From: Spirochaetae bacterium HGW-Spirochaetae-1
GTDB lineage: Bacteria; Spirochaetota; UBA4802; UBA5550
Reading direction: 5' to 3'
Assembly: GCA_002839375.1 (NCBI GenBank)
Contig: PGXY01000004.1
Location: forward strand, 177,612-241,611
Length of the DNA: 64,000 bases
Shown here piece by piece: positions 51,654-61,372 of the stretch. Positions within the stretch are counted from its first letter, which is position 1, and each line of letters starts with the position of its first letter. A program made the translations under genes and the position numbers. The notes under the pieces are model-generated. The model had not been told where the DNA came from, searched no databases, and saw only the letters and a list, made by a program, of their open reading frames with translations.

Positions 51654-52802
51654 TTAGAATTCGACTGAGAGAAAAGCAACATCGTCGTCGCGATTATCCA
51701 GGGCGGTAAAAGATTCCACATCATCCAGAATAGCCTGGCAAAATTCATCTCCATGCAGTTCGTTATTGACGCGTATTGATTTGGATAGACGATTTACACC
51801 ATACTCTTCTTTTTCGCTGTTTTTAATTTCCGTTATTCCATCGGTATAGAGAAAGAGCCGGTCTCCCGGCGAAACGGAAAGGCTTTTTTCTTCATATTTG
51901 ACCAGGTCTGAAATGCCTATGAAAAGACCAAATGTATCGAGCGCCAGCATCTTATCGGAAGATGCACGATAATATAGAGTTCTTGTATGACCGGCATTGG
52001 TAAAGGTAATTTTTCCCGTTTCATCATCATATATGACATAAAAAGAAGTTATATACTGATCGGACAGAAGCAGCCCCATCATCTCCTGATTAATCAATGA
52101 TATGTATTCGCTGGTGCTGGTAAAACGCGGTGCATAGATACTGAAAATCATCTTTGACATGGTCATTACCAATGCTGCCGGTATGCCATGGCCCGTAACA
52201 TCGGCGATGAGGAATCCACTCTGCGTGTCTGATAGTTTATAGCAGTCAAAATAATCACCGCCAATATCTTCGATGGGGAGGTATTTGCCGCTGATGCGAG
52301 GATATTCGATATAGGAGAAATCCTTTGGAATAATAAATTTCTGAATCTGCTGTGCGGCCAGAAGTTCCTTCTGGATCAGCCGGTTTTTTTCCAGCAATTC
52401 ATCGTGGGCGCTCTTAAGTCTCAGGAGTGATAATACCCGGGCAACCAGTTCCTTCTCATTAAGCGGTTTGAGGAGAAAATCATCGGCCCCAATCCGGAGG
52501 CCTTTGATTTTTGAATTGAGATCATCAGAACCGGTCATGAGGATGACGGGTATAAAATCAGTCCCGGTTACGTCACGAAACTTCGATAGAAAACCGAAGC
52601 CGTCCAGTTTTGGCATAACGATATCGACTAGAATCAGGTCGTATTTCTTTTCTTTCAAAGCCTGGAGACCTTCCATGCCGTCTCCGGCCTCATCAACATT
52701 CATATTGATCTGAGCGAGAGTCTTTTTTATAATGGCCCGATTCAGCTTACTATCGTCAATGGCCAGAATATTCCATGATGTATTCAAGTAATTGCTGAGC
52801 AT
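51654..52802 (-). CDS. Response regulator with PP2C (SpoIIE/RsbU-type) phosphatase domain
   Basis: The 382-residue protein has a REC domain (acidic D-D at 16-17, phospho-Asp60, Lys112 region 'L-L-K-P-L'), a coiled-coil linker (about 125-160) and a PP2C-type phosphatase with 'D-I-G-G-D-Y-F-D' and 'D-V-T-G-H-G-I-P-A-A', ending 'D-N-R-D-D-D-V-A-F-L-S-V'. In the RsbU/RssB-like scheme it would dephosphorylate an anti-sigma antagonist when its receiver is phosphorylated. No partner-switch genes are nearby. Confidence 0.9.
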   Translation of the reverse strand: MLSNYLNTSWNILAIDDSKLNRAIIKKTLAQINMNVDEAGDGMEGLQALKEKKYDLILVDIVMPKLDGFGFLSKFRDVTGTDFIPVILMTGSDDLNSKIKGLRIGADDFLLKPLNEKELVARVLSLLRLKSAHDELLEKNRLIQKELLAAQQIQKFIIPKDFSYIEYPRISGKYLPIEDIGGDYFDCYKLSDTQSGFLIADVTGHGIPAALVMTMSKMIFSIYAPRFTSTSEYISLINQEMMGLLLSDQYITSFYVIYDDETGKITFTNAGHTRTLYYRASSDKMLALDTFGLFIGISDLVKYEEKSLSVSPGDRLFLYTDGITEIKNSEKEEYGVNRLSKSIRVNNELHGDEFCQAILDDVESFTALDNRDDDVAFLSVEF

Positions 52803-52981
52803 GTTATGATCCTGATGCTGATTGTTATCGAAATCATCCCTGCAAAGTACAACTCAAAGTCTGATATCATGTATTCTTTTTAGATCATATTCACTTTTAA
52901 TGCAATTGTTTTTCCTCGTTGACGGAATTAAATTAAATAATTAACCATGCATACTGTTATGAATTTTTTCATATCAGGCTT

Positions 52982-54961
52982 ATGCTCTTTTTTAACGTCT
53001 CATCAATTCAACCAGTTATGAAATCGTACCTATCACAAAAAGACCATATACTGTTCATCCAGCCACCCCTGAATGATCATGGCCATAGCTATATCCTGGG
53101 GAACGTGGAATATGCCGGTGCAGCACTGGCTGGATATATACGAAAAAAATCTTCAAAACACATTACATCTACTCTCCCTTTTTTGCTCAGTAATTTCGCA
53201 TCGGACCAGGTCATTGCCCGATATGTGTCTCATCTTAAGCCAGATATAGTCTGCTTCAGTTCATACCTCTGGAACCTGGAGCGCAACCTGCATATTGCGC
53301 ACATGATTAAAATCGACCTTCCCGAAACCATTATCATCTTCGGCGGTTCTGAAATCTCCCGGGGTTCCTTCTGCTTTCAAACACATCATGATCAGGTGGA
53401 TATATTCCTGTCAGGCGAAGGCGAATGGTTTTTCAATCATTTTCTTCAGAATGACACCCTGGATGGATTCTCTGAAACAATCAACGGGAACAGACTGATA
53501 TCTCAGCCCCCTGACAGTCTGGTGGCCATTGACGATATCGTGGAACCCTTTACGGCAAATATGCTCAACACCATGACGGACCGATCGATTTTTCTTGAAT
53601 TGACCAGGGGGTGTCCATACCGGTGCTCATACTGCTATTATTCAAGGAACTGTCCCGGAGTCCGTGAACTTCCCTTTGAACTCCTCACGGAAGCCCTGCA
53701 ATGCTCACGGAATCTATCGGAAATATACATCCTCTCCCCCACCTTCGACCGCTCAAAAGACTTCCACCGGAGACTGGAAACCATGAAGATGATAAACCAT
53801 GGTATTTCCCTGCATTCTGAGATGAGAGCCGGTAGTATCGACAGACAAACGGCAAACCTCCTGTACAGTGCCGGTTTCAGAAGCATGGAGGTGGGCCTGC
53901 AGACCCTGAACAGCGATGTCCTGAAGCGTGTACGTCGCGGCAGTGATACCAGCAGGGAACTGGAAGGCATGAGAGCCATGAAGGACGCCGGCATCGATCT
54001 GAAAATAGGCATTATCCCGGGACTGCCGGGAGAAACCCCTGACAGCTTTGTCAGGACCATCGATACATTAATTGACAGAGGATTTGAAGAGAACATCGAG
54101 CTCTATCCTCTCATGATTCTGCCGGGAACAGTGATAAGGGAACAGGCCATTGAGGAGTCTGTTCACTTTCAGATGCGCCCCCCCTATTTTTATCTGGACG
54201 GATGGGGAATGTCCTATGATGATATCACTGCCATCTCATCATATGCCGAATCCAAAACCGGGTTCAGCCCAACTATTACAGGCATACCGGACTTTACATC
54301 TCATAATGATGGATTACTCATCAAGGGTGTGCGGTTTAACGGTGATATATCCTCTCACTGGAATAGCGATCTATATGTGTCTGAAATTGAAACCAGTGTT
54401 TTTTCTTTTCATATTTACATCACCAAACCTGAACATCTCTACCGGGGACTATCCCTGCTTCTGACAGGTCTGCCTCCCCACAACCTCTATAATGTAATCA
54501 TATATTCAGATAGTATTTTAGATGAAGGGCGTGTTCTGCAAATATGGAAAAATCTCGAAGAGGATACATTTCATGGCCGAAACAACGTCTTCAATGCATG
54601 GAAAGAAGGCCAACCCTGGCGAATCTACCAGATATTAGAAAGACCGGATCTGTATGAGCGGGCCTTTTCCACTTATGGGCTGATAGAACCTGTTTTGTCC
54701 CTGGGAACCGGGAATATCAAGAACATCAATAAAGTAATGAAAATGCCGGCAGGCGAAGGCAATATTAGCGGGGAACACTTTCTACTTGTCAGAAAAGGCG
54801 CCCTGTCGGGGTGCAGTGAAGCTCTTGCCGGTTTATACCATGAGTCAATGGAAATGATTTCCTTTGAGGATGCGGAAGAACAATCATTGTTTTATAACCT
54901 TTGTGGCTACGAGCATGTTGAACTTCCATTTACCTTTAGAGTGATCGATCATCGAAAATAA
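52982..54961 (+). CDS. Radical SAM enzyme with B12-binding-type N-terminal domain
   Basis: The 659-residue protein has an N-terminal cobalamin-binding-like Rossmann domain (about 22-155; 'H-L-K-P-D-I-V-C-F-S-S' and 'L-S-G-E-G-E-W-F-F'), then the radical-SAM cluster motif C211-x3-C215-x2-C218 with 'C-Y-Y-S-R-N', followed by a TIM-barrel region ('M-E-V-G-L-Q-T-L-N' , 'G-I-I-P-G-L-P-G-E-T') and a C-terminal domain of about 230 residues of unknown type. The 'B12-binding/radical SAM' group includes methylases and Hpn-type enzymes; substrate unknown. The start ATG at 52982 is weakly supported; 53018 is an alternative. It is an isolated gene, convergent with 54965. Confidence 0.82.
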   Translation: MLFFNVSSIQPVMKSYLSQKDHILFIQPPLNDHGHSYILGNVEYAGAALAGYIRKKSSKHITSTLPFLLSNFASDQVIARYVSHLKPDIVCFSSYLWNLERNLHIAHMIKIDLPETIIIFGGSEISRGSFCFQTHHDQVDIFLSGEGEWFFNHFLQNDTLDGFSETINGNRLISQPPDSLVAIDDIVEPFTANMLNTMTDRSIFLELTRGCPYRCSYCYYSRNCPGVRELPFELLTEALQCSRNLSEIYILSPTFDRSKDFHRRLETMKMINHGISLHSEMRAGSIDRQTANLLYSAGFRSMEVGLQTLNSDVLKRVRRGSDTSRELEGMRAMKDAGIDLKIGIIPGLPGETPDSFVRTIDTLIDRGFEENIELYPLMILPGTVIREQAIEESVHFQMRPPYFYLDGWGMSYDDITAISSYAESKTGFSPTITGIPDFTSHNDGLLIKGVRFNGDISSHWNSDLYVSEIETSVFSFHIYITKPEHLYRGLSLLLTGLPPHNLYNVIIYSDSILDEGRVLQIWKNLEEDTFHGRNNVFNAWKEGQPWRIYQILERPDLYERAFSTYGLIEPVLSLGTGNIKNINKVMKMPAGEGNISGEHFLLVRKGALSGCSEALAGLYHESMEMISFEDAEEQSLFYNLCGYEHVELPFTFRVIDHRK

Positions 54962-54964
54962 TTA

Positions 54965-56032
54965 TCATTCATTATGTGCATGTATTTTCCCCGTTCCCTG
55001 CATTATTATTCCTGCGATAATGAGAAAAAAGGCCACACAGTCTATAATCAGCCAGAGCCGCAGTCCCATGACAGGATAGTTAAAAAAAGCATCGATATTA
55101 TGATAGGATAATAAACGAAGCATGGTGACAAGAAACAGGCCGGTTGTTCCTGAAAAAATGATAAGATAGGAATAATGTTTTTCCCTTATCCTGTTTATAA
55201 TTAATCCCACAACGCCCATTGTCGCCGAGACTATTATAACCGTGATAATACGTTGCAAGTACCTTCGACCGGAATACCAGTCGTTGGCACGGCTGACTTC
55301 CCGAACCGCGTCGGTCAGCATCAATCGCAGAGGAGGAATAGTGAGCAAACCCACAAGTATCATGAAAGCGGCTATGAATCGCCAGTAATTCTTATTGAAT
55401 TGCCGCTCCTGGCCCGTTAACGAAGCAGGGTATACTGTTTTTATACAGGCCAGTCCTGTAATAAAGAAAATCAATACAGTATTTATGATCTTTAAAATTG
55501 AATTAGCCTTTTCATTCATTTTCATATTTTTTTCCTGCGCTGGTTCATTATCAAAAAGTCCATAGTGAACCGATGCCGCAGTCCCCTTTTCATAACCACA
55601 GTCTTTCAGGGGTATGGATTTTGTCACGGCCGAGTGAGTATGATTATTCCAAAGGCCGTTACGGGAAAGACTGACAACAATGATAATACGGGAAAGATCC
55701 TTTCTGGTCCCTGTGAAAATGTTGAAGGAAGAAGTTCCTGATCCGGAAACACGCTGCGTGCTGTCTGCACTGCTTATAAAACCGCAATATGTGCCATCGG
55801 TTTTAACACCATGAAAATCAACAGAAAGAATAGTGGGACCCTGGACATTCGTATAAACCGCGGTCACCGGTACAAGGGCCTCCCGGCATAAATCCTCACA
55901 GGTTATTACGTAACACCATTGTACCGTTTTTTCTTCATCACGGAGTAATGACCACAGACCGACCGCAAAGAGCGTCATTATTATCACAACTGCCAGTAAT
56001 TCACCGGTAAGTCTGGTACCTCTCTTTTTCAT
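54965..56032 (-). CDS. Hypothetical integral membrane protein
   Basis: The 355-residue protein has an N-terminal TM helix (about 12-28), an exported beta-rich cysteine-containing domain (about 35-165; 'C-Y-V-I-T-C-E-D-L-C' at about 40-49), then about four further TM helices (about 177-195, 215-232, 255-278, 285-305, 320-345). No family was recognised. AGGAG precedes the ATG by six bases. It stops 3 bp from the radical SAM gene stop on the other strand. Confidence 0.6.
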   Translation of the reverse strand: MKKRGTRLTGELLAVVIIMTLFAVGLWSLLRDEEKTVQWCYVITCEDLCREALVPVTAVYTNVQGPTILSVDFHGVKTDGTYCGFISSADSTQRVSGSGTSSFNIFTGTRKDLSRIIIVVSLSRNGLWNNHTHSAVTKSIPLKDCGYEKGTAASVHYGLFDNEPAQEKNMKMNEKANSILKIINTVLIFFITGLACIKTVYPASLTGQERQFNKNYWRFIAAFMILVGLLTIPPLRLMLTDAVREVSRANDWYSGRRYLQRIITVIIVSATMGVVGLIINRIREKHYSYLIIFSGTTGLFLVTMLRLLSYHNIDAFFNYPVMGLRLWLIIDCVAFFLIIAGIIMQGTGKIHAHNE

Positions 56033-56113
56033 ACTACTCCTGCTGCATTCTTAACAGCATATTTCATCCCAAATTAATGATTCCCTGTCAATACCAATTA
56101 CCATGCATTTTTC

Positions 56114-56142
56114 TTGACTTTTTTCAGCTCAGGGGAATAATA
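56114..56142 (+). promoter_or_regulatory. Possible promoter of the CsgG/TPR gene
   Basis: TTGACT (56114-56119) and the AT-rich hexamer ATAATA (56137-56142) are 17 bp apart, 108 bp before the gene start. The -10 match is modest. Confidence 0.3.
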
Positions 56143-56249
56143 ATTAGTATAGATACTCATAGCACAGGTGCGATACATCGTAGTGAGAACCGGTATTTGA
56201 TCGGTTTAATATCCACAATTTAATATGATATATACAGAGGAATGAGATT

Positions 56250-57884
56250 ATGATCAGAAAATTTTTTGTTGCCCTTGTAATCATGTTGTTATCCCCGGCA
56301 TTGTTTGCGGAAACAGTCATAGGCGTAACAGCCTTCAACAATCTCAGCAAAAACAGTCAGCTCAACTGGCTGGAAGTGGGTATTGCCGACTCTGTTTCTT
56401 TTAAGCTGAGAAATGTGCAGAATTACATCGTCATTGACAGGACAAACGTCGATAAGGTGTTAAACGAAATAAATCTCGGCCAATCGGGATTCATTGATGA
56501 AAAGACGGCAAAACAGGCGGGAAAGGCCCTGAACGCCGATATTCTGGTCGTGGGAAATTTCCAGGTATACGGCAAGAATGTGCGTATCTTCGCAAAACTT
56601 GTGGAAGTGGAAAGCCATAAAATTATCAAGCAGGTCCAGGCCACGGGCACCATGGATGATATCTTCGCCCTGCAGGACCAGATAGCCCTGAATATCGTGG
56701 AAGAACAGAACATTGCCATCAGCAATGAGACAAAAGACAGGATGACGGAGCGATATACTCAGAACCTTTCCGCCTACGAATTCTTTGCCAAGGGGCAGAA
56801 ATTCTATTATCAGAGCAATTATGAAAGTGCCATTGAAATGTTTAAAAAGGCCGTGGCCATAGATAAAAAATACAGTACTGCCTATGCCGGTCTGGGAAAG
56901 GCCTACGCCAACCTTTACTGGAAGCAGAAAAATTACGCCAATATTACCAACCCCTCCCTGCTGGAAAAATCCTTTGATTACAGTAAAACCGCCATCAAAA
57001 TAAGCCCTAACCTTGATGAAGCGCACCTTTCCATGGCCAAGTACTATCAGAACGTCGATGATAGCAAGGTTCCTGATAAATGGACCAAATGCGAAGAAAT
57101 CACTAAAAAGGTGCTGGAGATAAATCCCAACAATGGGGAGGCGTATTTTCTCATGAGCCGTATCTACGGCTACGATGACGCCAAGGAAGAAATGTACCTG
57201 AAGCAGGCCATCGGCAAAAACAACTTCATCGCCGACGCCCATAACAATCTGGGAATCATATATACCGACCAGAAAAAGTATGAGGCGGCAAAGGCGGCCT
57301 TCAGGAAAGCCATTGATGTGGACCCCGACTACAAAACAGCCTATATGAATATCGGTGTCGTTTATGACAACGAGGGCAAGTACCAGGAAGCCCTGGACAT
57401 GTATAAGACGGTTGTTGAGAAGCATCCCAATTATCCCCTGGGCCTTGTCAACGTGGGAATCGGATATCGCCGTCTTAAACAATACGATGAAGCACTGAAA
57501 TACTTTCAGCGTTCCGTTAAGGTTAAACCGGATTATGCCTTTGGATGGGGAGAAGTGGCTTACATATATCTTCTCAAGGAGGATTATAAAACTTCCATCA
57601 AGAATTATAAAATTTCATTGAAATATGACCCGAAATATAAATACAGCCTGGCCAATATCGGCTATTGTTATGTGCAGATCGGAGAGTATGATACGGCCAT
57701 TAAATATCTTACAGAGTGTTCCAACTCTCACCTCGATTATGACTGGCCTGCCGGCGAGTTAGGCTGGGTGTACCGCTATAAACTCAATAACAACAGCGAA
57801 GCACTGAGGTGGTACCGCGAAGCATTAAAGCGTGCACCGGGAAATTCATCATACCAGACAAGTGTTGATGAACTATCCCAGTAA
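56250..57884 (+). CDS. Exported protein: CsgG/FlgO-like domain plus TPR array
   Basis: The 544-residue protein has a Sec signal (cleavage near 'A-L-F-A-E', about residue 21), then a CsgG/FlgO-type domain (about 22-155; 'V-I-G-V-T-A-F-N-N', 'G-I-A-D-S-V-S-F-K-L', 'I-V-I-D-R-T-N-V-D-K-V-L', 'L-N-A-D-I-L-V-V-G') and from about 175 to 540 a series of about nine TPR repeats ('A-Y-A-G-L-G-K-A-Y', 'A-H-N-N-L-G-I-I-Y', 'A-Y-M-N-I-G-V-V-Y'). It should act in the periplasm as an assembly or secretion scaffold. A bidirectional terminator follows the stop. Confidence 0.85.
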   Translation: MIRKFFVALVIMLLSPALFAETVIGVTAFNNLSKNSQLNWLEVGIADSVSFKLRNVQNYIVIDRTNVDKVLNEINLGQSGFIDEKTAKQAGKALNADILVVGNFQVYGKNVRIFAKLVEVESHKIIKQVQATGTMDDIFALQDQIALNIVEEQNIAISNETKDRMTERYTQNLSAYEFFAKGQKFYYQSNYESAIEMFKKAVAIDKKYSTAYAGLGKAYANLYWKQKNYANITNPSLLEKSFDYSKTAIKISPNLDEAHLSMAKYYQNVDDSKVPDKWTKCEEITKKVLEINPNNGEAYFLMSRIYGYDDAKEEMYLKQAIGKNNFIADAHNNLGIIYTDQKKYEAAKAAFRKAIDVDPDYKTAYMNIGVVYDNEGKYQEALDMYKTVVEKHPNYPLGLVNVGIGYRRLKQYDEALKYFQRSVKVKPDYAFGWGEVAYIYLLKEDYKTSIKNYKISLKYDPKYKYSLANIGYCYVQIGEYDTAIKYLTECSNSHLDYDWPAGELGWVYRYKLNNNSEALRWYREALKRAPGNSSYQTSVDELSQ

Positions 57885-57901
57885 ATTCTGCCATGTTATG
57901 T

Positions 57902-57944
57902 AAAATAGAAAAGACAGGTTTTTTAGACCTGTCTTTTCTATTTT
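57902..57944. terminator. Bidirectional Rho-independent terminator
   Basis: An 18-bp perfect stem (AAAATAGAAAAGACAGGT / reverse complement) closes on a 7-base loop, with T-tracts at both ends. It separates the convergent TPR and sigma-54-activator genes. Confidence 0.88.
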
Positions 57945-57960
57945 TTTGAACCCGAATATC

Positions 57961-59538
57961 TCAATGGTGATTTCTAAAATGCATGAAATCAATATTCAGT
58001 TTTTTAATCTTATAATTTAAAATTCTTTTTGTCGTACCGAGCCTTTCTGCCGCTTTAGTAATGTTGCCATGGGTCATTTTCAGGTTGTCTATAATTAATT
58101 CCTTAACATACTGGTCAACCTTATCCTCGAGTGTTTCATTACCGTTATCGGTAGGCCTTGCCATCTGCAATGACGGAGGGAGATGGCAGCTTCGGATAAC
58201 ATCTTCGCTGCTGATAATGGCTGCCCGCTGGATACAGTTTTCAAGCTCCCGTACATTTCCCGGCCAGTGATAACTAACCAGCATATCAATGGCCTCAGTG
58301 CTGATCCTATTAATGTTTTTGTTATATTCAGTGCTGAATTTCATTAAAAAATAATCGGCCAGCATCATTATATCGGCCTTACGTTCCCGCAGGGGCGGCG
58401 AATATATGGGGAAGACATTCAACCGATAAAAAAGATCCTGCCTGAATTCACCACGCTCCACTTTTTCCTCGAGATTGTGGTGCGTCGCGGCGATGATCCG
58501 TACATCCAGGGAAATACTGTGTGTACCGCCAAGTCTCTCAATGGTTCGCTCCTGCAGTACCCTGAGGAGTTTTACCTGGGATTGCAGGTTCAGATCCCCC
58601 AGTTCATCGAGAAATATGGTGCCGCCATTGGCGAGTTCAAAGCGTCCCTTCTTCTGGGAAACGGCACCGGTAAAGGCGCCTTTCTCATGACCAAATAATT
58701 CACTTTCAATGAGACTGTCGGGAAGAGCCGCTACATTGACCTTGATATAAGGACCGTTCTTTTTTGTACTATTGGCATAGAGGGCATCGGCAATAAGTTC
58801 CTTGCCCGTTCCGCTCTCTCCGGTTATAAGCACCGTAGAATTAGTCGGCGCTACCATCAATATTTTTTCAAAAAGATCCTGCATCAGGTGTGAAGAGCCC
58901 ACCATGTTTTCCAGCGTTCTTCTTTCTGACAACGTTTTCTTTAAAACCCTGTTTTCTTCTTTAAGTTCCGCTTCCCGGTTCAACGTATAGCGACGGTCAT
59001 TAACGGCATGGGATATCATAATTGCAATTGTGGTAAGAACATGGAGCTCATCGGAGAGGGACTCTGTATGCTCCCGTGATTTATCAATTGATATGGTTCC
59101 TATAACAGATTCATTGATGGCAATGGGGACACAGACAAACACACAACTGTGCTCCATACCCCTTTTGCGTGCCCCGGTTTTATTCAGAAAGAGCGGCTCA
59201 TCATCGATGGAAGGGACTACCAGGGGTTTTCCGGTTTTAAAAACCGTACCGATTATTCCTTCTCCCGGCTTATACCTGCCCCGCGCGATTTCATCCGATG
59301 AATAGCCATAGGATATATCAATACGGATATCCTCTGTCTCTTCATCATAAATATTTATAGATCCGCGAACTATATCAAGATGATGGGCCAAAAATTCCAT
59401 GACGTTTTCAAGCATCTTCTGCAGGTCCGTGGTTGAGGAAAAAATCCTGCCAATCTCATAAAGGAATTGGACCTCGCGTATCTCATATTCAATTCCTTTC
59501 TTCTCATCATCATTTTGTGCGTTTACGGAAACGGCCAT
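57961..59538 (-). CDS. Sigma-54-dependent transcriptional activator, NifA-like (GAF-AAA-Fis)
   Basis: The 525-residue protein starts at 59538, where GAGAGG lies seven bases upstream. It has a GAF domain (about 30-185), then the AAA+ domain with Walker A 'G-E-S-G-T-G-K-E', the sigma-54 contact loop 'G-A-F-T-G-A' and 'D-E-L-G-D' Walker B, and a Fis-type HTH at the end ('[16 protein letters not shown]'). This GAF-AAA-HTH order is the NifA/VnfA class. NifA's CxxxxC linker was not found, so oxygen sensing by that route is unlikely. It lies near amtB-PII, whose promoter is sigma-54 type, and may control them. Confidence 0.88.
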   Translation of the reverse strand: MAVSVNAQNDDEKKGIEYEIREVQFLYEIGRIFSSTTDLQKMLENVMEFLAHHLDIVRGSINIYDEETEDIRIDISYGYSSDEIARGRYKPGEGIIGTVFKTGKPLVVPSIDDEPLFLNKTGARKRGMEHSCVFVCVPIAINESVIGTISIDKSREHTESLSDELHVLTTIAIMISHAVNDRRYTLNREAELKEENRVLKKTLSERRTLENMVGSSHLMQDLFEKILMVAPTNSTVLITGESGTGKELIADALYANSTKKNGPYIKVNVAALPDSLIESELFGHEKGAFTGAVSQKKGRFELANGGTIFLDELGDLNLQSQVKLLRVLQERTIERLGGTHSISLDVRIIAATHHNLEEKVERGEFRQDLFYRLNVFPIYSPPLRERKADIMMLADYFLMKFSTEYNKNINRISTEAIDMLVSYHWPGNVRELENCIQRAAIISSEDVIRSCHLPPSLQMARPTDNGNETLEDKVDQYVKELIIDNLKMTHGNITKAAERLGTTKRILNYKIKKLNIDFMHFRNHH

Positions 59539-59868
59539 GTACATCCTCTCATTAAAAAGAGATAATGGTTTTCTATCGGGAAAATCTTCAAAAACAACTT
59601 ACTTATCAATATAAGGAATCTGCAATTCATCATAAAGGATTAATTTATTCTCTGCCGTTAATAAAGGACTATTTAACATATATGTAATGCGAATGTAACA
59701 TATTTGTAACGAATTTTCGCCAGATACGATTCATTGTATCTTTTCATAAATTTTCTGCATAAAGTATATATCCTGCCTTCATCTCCCCGGAATGAAACTT
59801 GACGGAATTGATTCAGAATACTATATGCAGACATATGCTCTCAAATTTGGATAATAATTGGTGTTTAC
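59539..59868. other. Divergent intergenic stretch, 330 bp
   Basis: AT-rich spacer between the activator and the small Cys-rich gene. It holds short repeated 'atgtaa(c)' motifs (about 59680-59710) but no -24/-12 or strong -35/-10 pair was recognised. Confidence 0.5.
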
Positions 59869-60102
59869 ATGTCACTTTGTGATACTTGTGTCATAGAAGA
59901 AAAATTGTATCAGTGCTGCGGCAGGCAGCCCATGACCGGTGCAGTAAAAGTACTTACCATGGTTGATGGCAGAACATTTAATGCCTGTCCAAATCTGGGA
60001 AGTGACGGTAAGTGTACAATATATGCCGGACGACCCAATGGCTGCATGGAATTCTTCTGCCAGGGATATAAGGAAAATGAATGGATGGAGCGGGGATCAT
60101 AA
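59869..60102 (+). CDS. YkgJ-like cysteine-cluster protein (77 residues)
   Basis: The small protein has 'C-D-T-C-V', 'Q-C-C-G-R', 'C-P-N-L', 'G-K-C-T-I-Y', 'G-C-M-E-F-F-C' — about nine Cys in a C-x2-C...C-C...C...C...C...C pattern like the YkgJ/FliB-like zinc- or iron-cluster binding proteins. Cysteine-to-length ratio is high and no signal peptide is present, so it should be cytosolic with a bound metal. The start has no strong ribosome-binding site. Its stop overlaps the stem-loop at 60085-60114. Confidence 0.72.
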   Translation: MSLCDTCVIEEKLYQCCGRQPMTGAVKVLTMVDGRTFNACPNLGSDGKCTIYAGRPNGCMEFFCQGYKENEWMERGS

Positions 60103-60114
60103 CCCCCGCTCCAT
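60085..60114. terminator. Shared stem-loop between convergent genes
   Basis: ATGGAGCGGGG pairs with CCCCGCTCCAT (11 bp) around an 8-base loop that contains the stop codon of the 77-residue protein. It lies 22 bp beyond the stop of the porin gene. There is no U-tract on either side, but the stem is stable. Confidence 0.55.
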
Positions 60115-60135
60115 ATAAACGTTAATCGATGTGAT

Positions 60136-60927
60136 TTAAATACCGCAGGAAACACCAAAGGTGGCATAAAATCGGTTGATGTCCTTGGCACCGTCTGTCC
60201 CGTAGTAGAAATCCTTGGAGGGAACTATTACATAGTGGAATCCCGCACTATATGATATAATGCCTTTTGTCACGGTTAAAGCTGTGGAAAAATCGATGTC
60301 GCTAATACCTTTCTGATTGGTGCTGTCAGCATAATAATACCCGGCCACAGCGCCCAAGTCCAGTGAAGCATCCTTCATCAGTTCAAAACCGTGGCTCACT
60401 CCCAGTTGAATATAAAAATCACTGGCATCGCCTGATTCGGTATAGTAATCATGGGTATATGTCACCGTAGGACTCAGGGGCAGCATATCAATAGTGGCTG
60501 ACACATATCCTGAAAGAAATGAATAATCATTGTTCCACAGGAGATAATACCAGAGCCCTGCTCCCACTGTTACAGCATCGCCGAATGTGTAAGAATAATC
60601 GGCACCGAAATCCGTGGCGTGTAAGTCCCTGACATTTGTGCCATTATAGAAATCCCTACCGTCAAACATCCATGCATCGGACAGTTCTGCACTGACACCC
60701 AGGGATAGACCCGTATCGAGAACATTATAAGAAAGAGACGGGAAAAAAGCGCCGTCGCCTCCGTACCAGTATCCCCCTCTCCAGAGATAATCACTCATGT
60801 ATTCAACACCTGCGCTGATCCCGAGACCAGCACTATCCTCTGCAGCATCCTGGGCCCGAACTTCTGATGCTGCGATAAGAACTGCTGCACACATTATGAG
60901 TATTAAACTGTTTATTGATTTTTTCAT
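60136..60927 (-). CDS. TorF-family putative porin, outer-membrane
   Basis: The 263-residue protein starts at 60927 (AGGAG eight bases upstream). It has a Sec signal ending at 'R-A-Q-D' (about residue 26). The mature N-terminus 'G-I-S-A-G-V-E-Y-M-S-D-Y-L-W-R-G' is the hallmark of TorF-type (TIGR02001) putative porins; the rest is aromatic-rich amphipathic strands. It is on the same strand as amtB and PII, 92 bp downstream of the PII stop with an intervening stem-loop, so it may be co-transcribed and give outer-membrane access for ammonium or other small solutes. Confidence 0.82.
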   Translation of the reverse strand: MKKSINSLILIMCAAVLIAASEVRAQDAAEDSAGLGISAGVEYMSDYLWRGGYWYGGDGAFFPSLSYNVLDTGLSLGVSAELSDAWMFDGRDFYNGTNVRDLHATDFGADYSYTFGDAVTVGAGLWYYLLWNNDYSFLSGYVSATIDMLPLSPTVTYTHDYYTESGDASDFYIQLGVSHGFELMKDASLDLGAVAGYYYADSTNQKGISDIDFSTALTVTKGIISYSAGFHYVIVPSKDFYYGTDGAKDINRFYATFGVSCGI

Positions 60928-60963
60928 CCTTTTACTCCTTTTTATTATTTGTAGCATACTGCT

Positions 60964-61002
60964 GAGGACAACGGCGCATAAATAGTCTACGCAGTTGTCC
61001 TC
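60964..61002. other. Stem-loop between PII and porin genes
   Basis: GAGGACAAC-x-GCG (60964-60976) and CGC-x-GTTGTCCTC (60990-61002) form a 13-bp stem with one mismatch. It may be a transcript-processing or attenuating structure between PII and the porin gene. No U-tract is present. Confidence 0.5.
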
Positions 61003-61018
61003 GCATAACAGTTAGTAA

Positions 61019-61360
61019 TTATCCTATAGCCGCTGAACCCTCTTCTCCGGTGCGTATCCGTATGCACTGGGGAAGGTCCACGACAAATATTTTACCATCG
61101 CCGATATTGCCGGTCCTGGCACCTTCAATGATGGCATCGACGGTTTTTTTGACAAAATCCTCATTCACGGCGATTTCAATTCGCACTTTCTTAAGAAGAT
61201 TGACATCGATATCTACACCGCGATATGTTTCTGTATACCCTCCCTGCTGTCCGCATCCCAGTGAGTTGGTAACGGACATTTTTCTTACGTCAGCTTTAGC
61301 CAGGGCATCCTTGACGTCGGTCAGCTTATCGGGTTGAATATATGCTATTATAAGTTTCAT
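61019..61360 (-). CDS. PII nitrogen-regulatory protein (GlnK/GlnB type)
   Basis: The 113-residue protein is a full-length PII. The N-terminus '[10 protein letters not shown]' and the C-terminal signature 'G-x-G-K-I-F-V-V-D-L' plus 'R-I-R-T-G-E-E-G' are typical. The T-loop reads '[14 protein letters not shown]': Tyr46 is present, but residue 51 is Ile, not the modifiable Tyr, and residue 49 is Val. A GGAGG site precedes the ATG. It lies 12 bp after amtB; GlnK is the trimeric partner that plugs AmtB. Confidence 0.92.
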   Translation of the reverse strand: MKLIIAYIQPDKLTDVKDALAKADVRKMSVTNSLGCGQQGGYTETYRGVDIDVNLLKKVRIEIAVNEDFVKKTVDAIIEGARTGNIGDGKIFVVDLPQCIRIRTGEEGSAAIG

Positions 61361-61372
61361 AGTGCTGCCTCC

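Noticed and set aside
56460-57482. 340-codon frame on the - strand
   Set aside because: It is antisense to the TPR array; the apparent repeats mirror the TPR repeats, and the + frame has a signal peptide and known domains.
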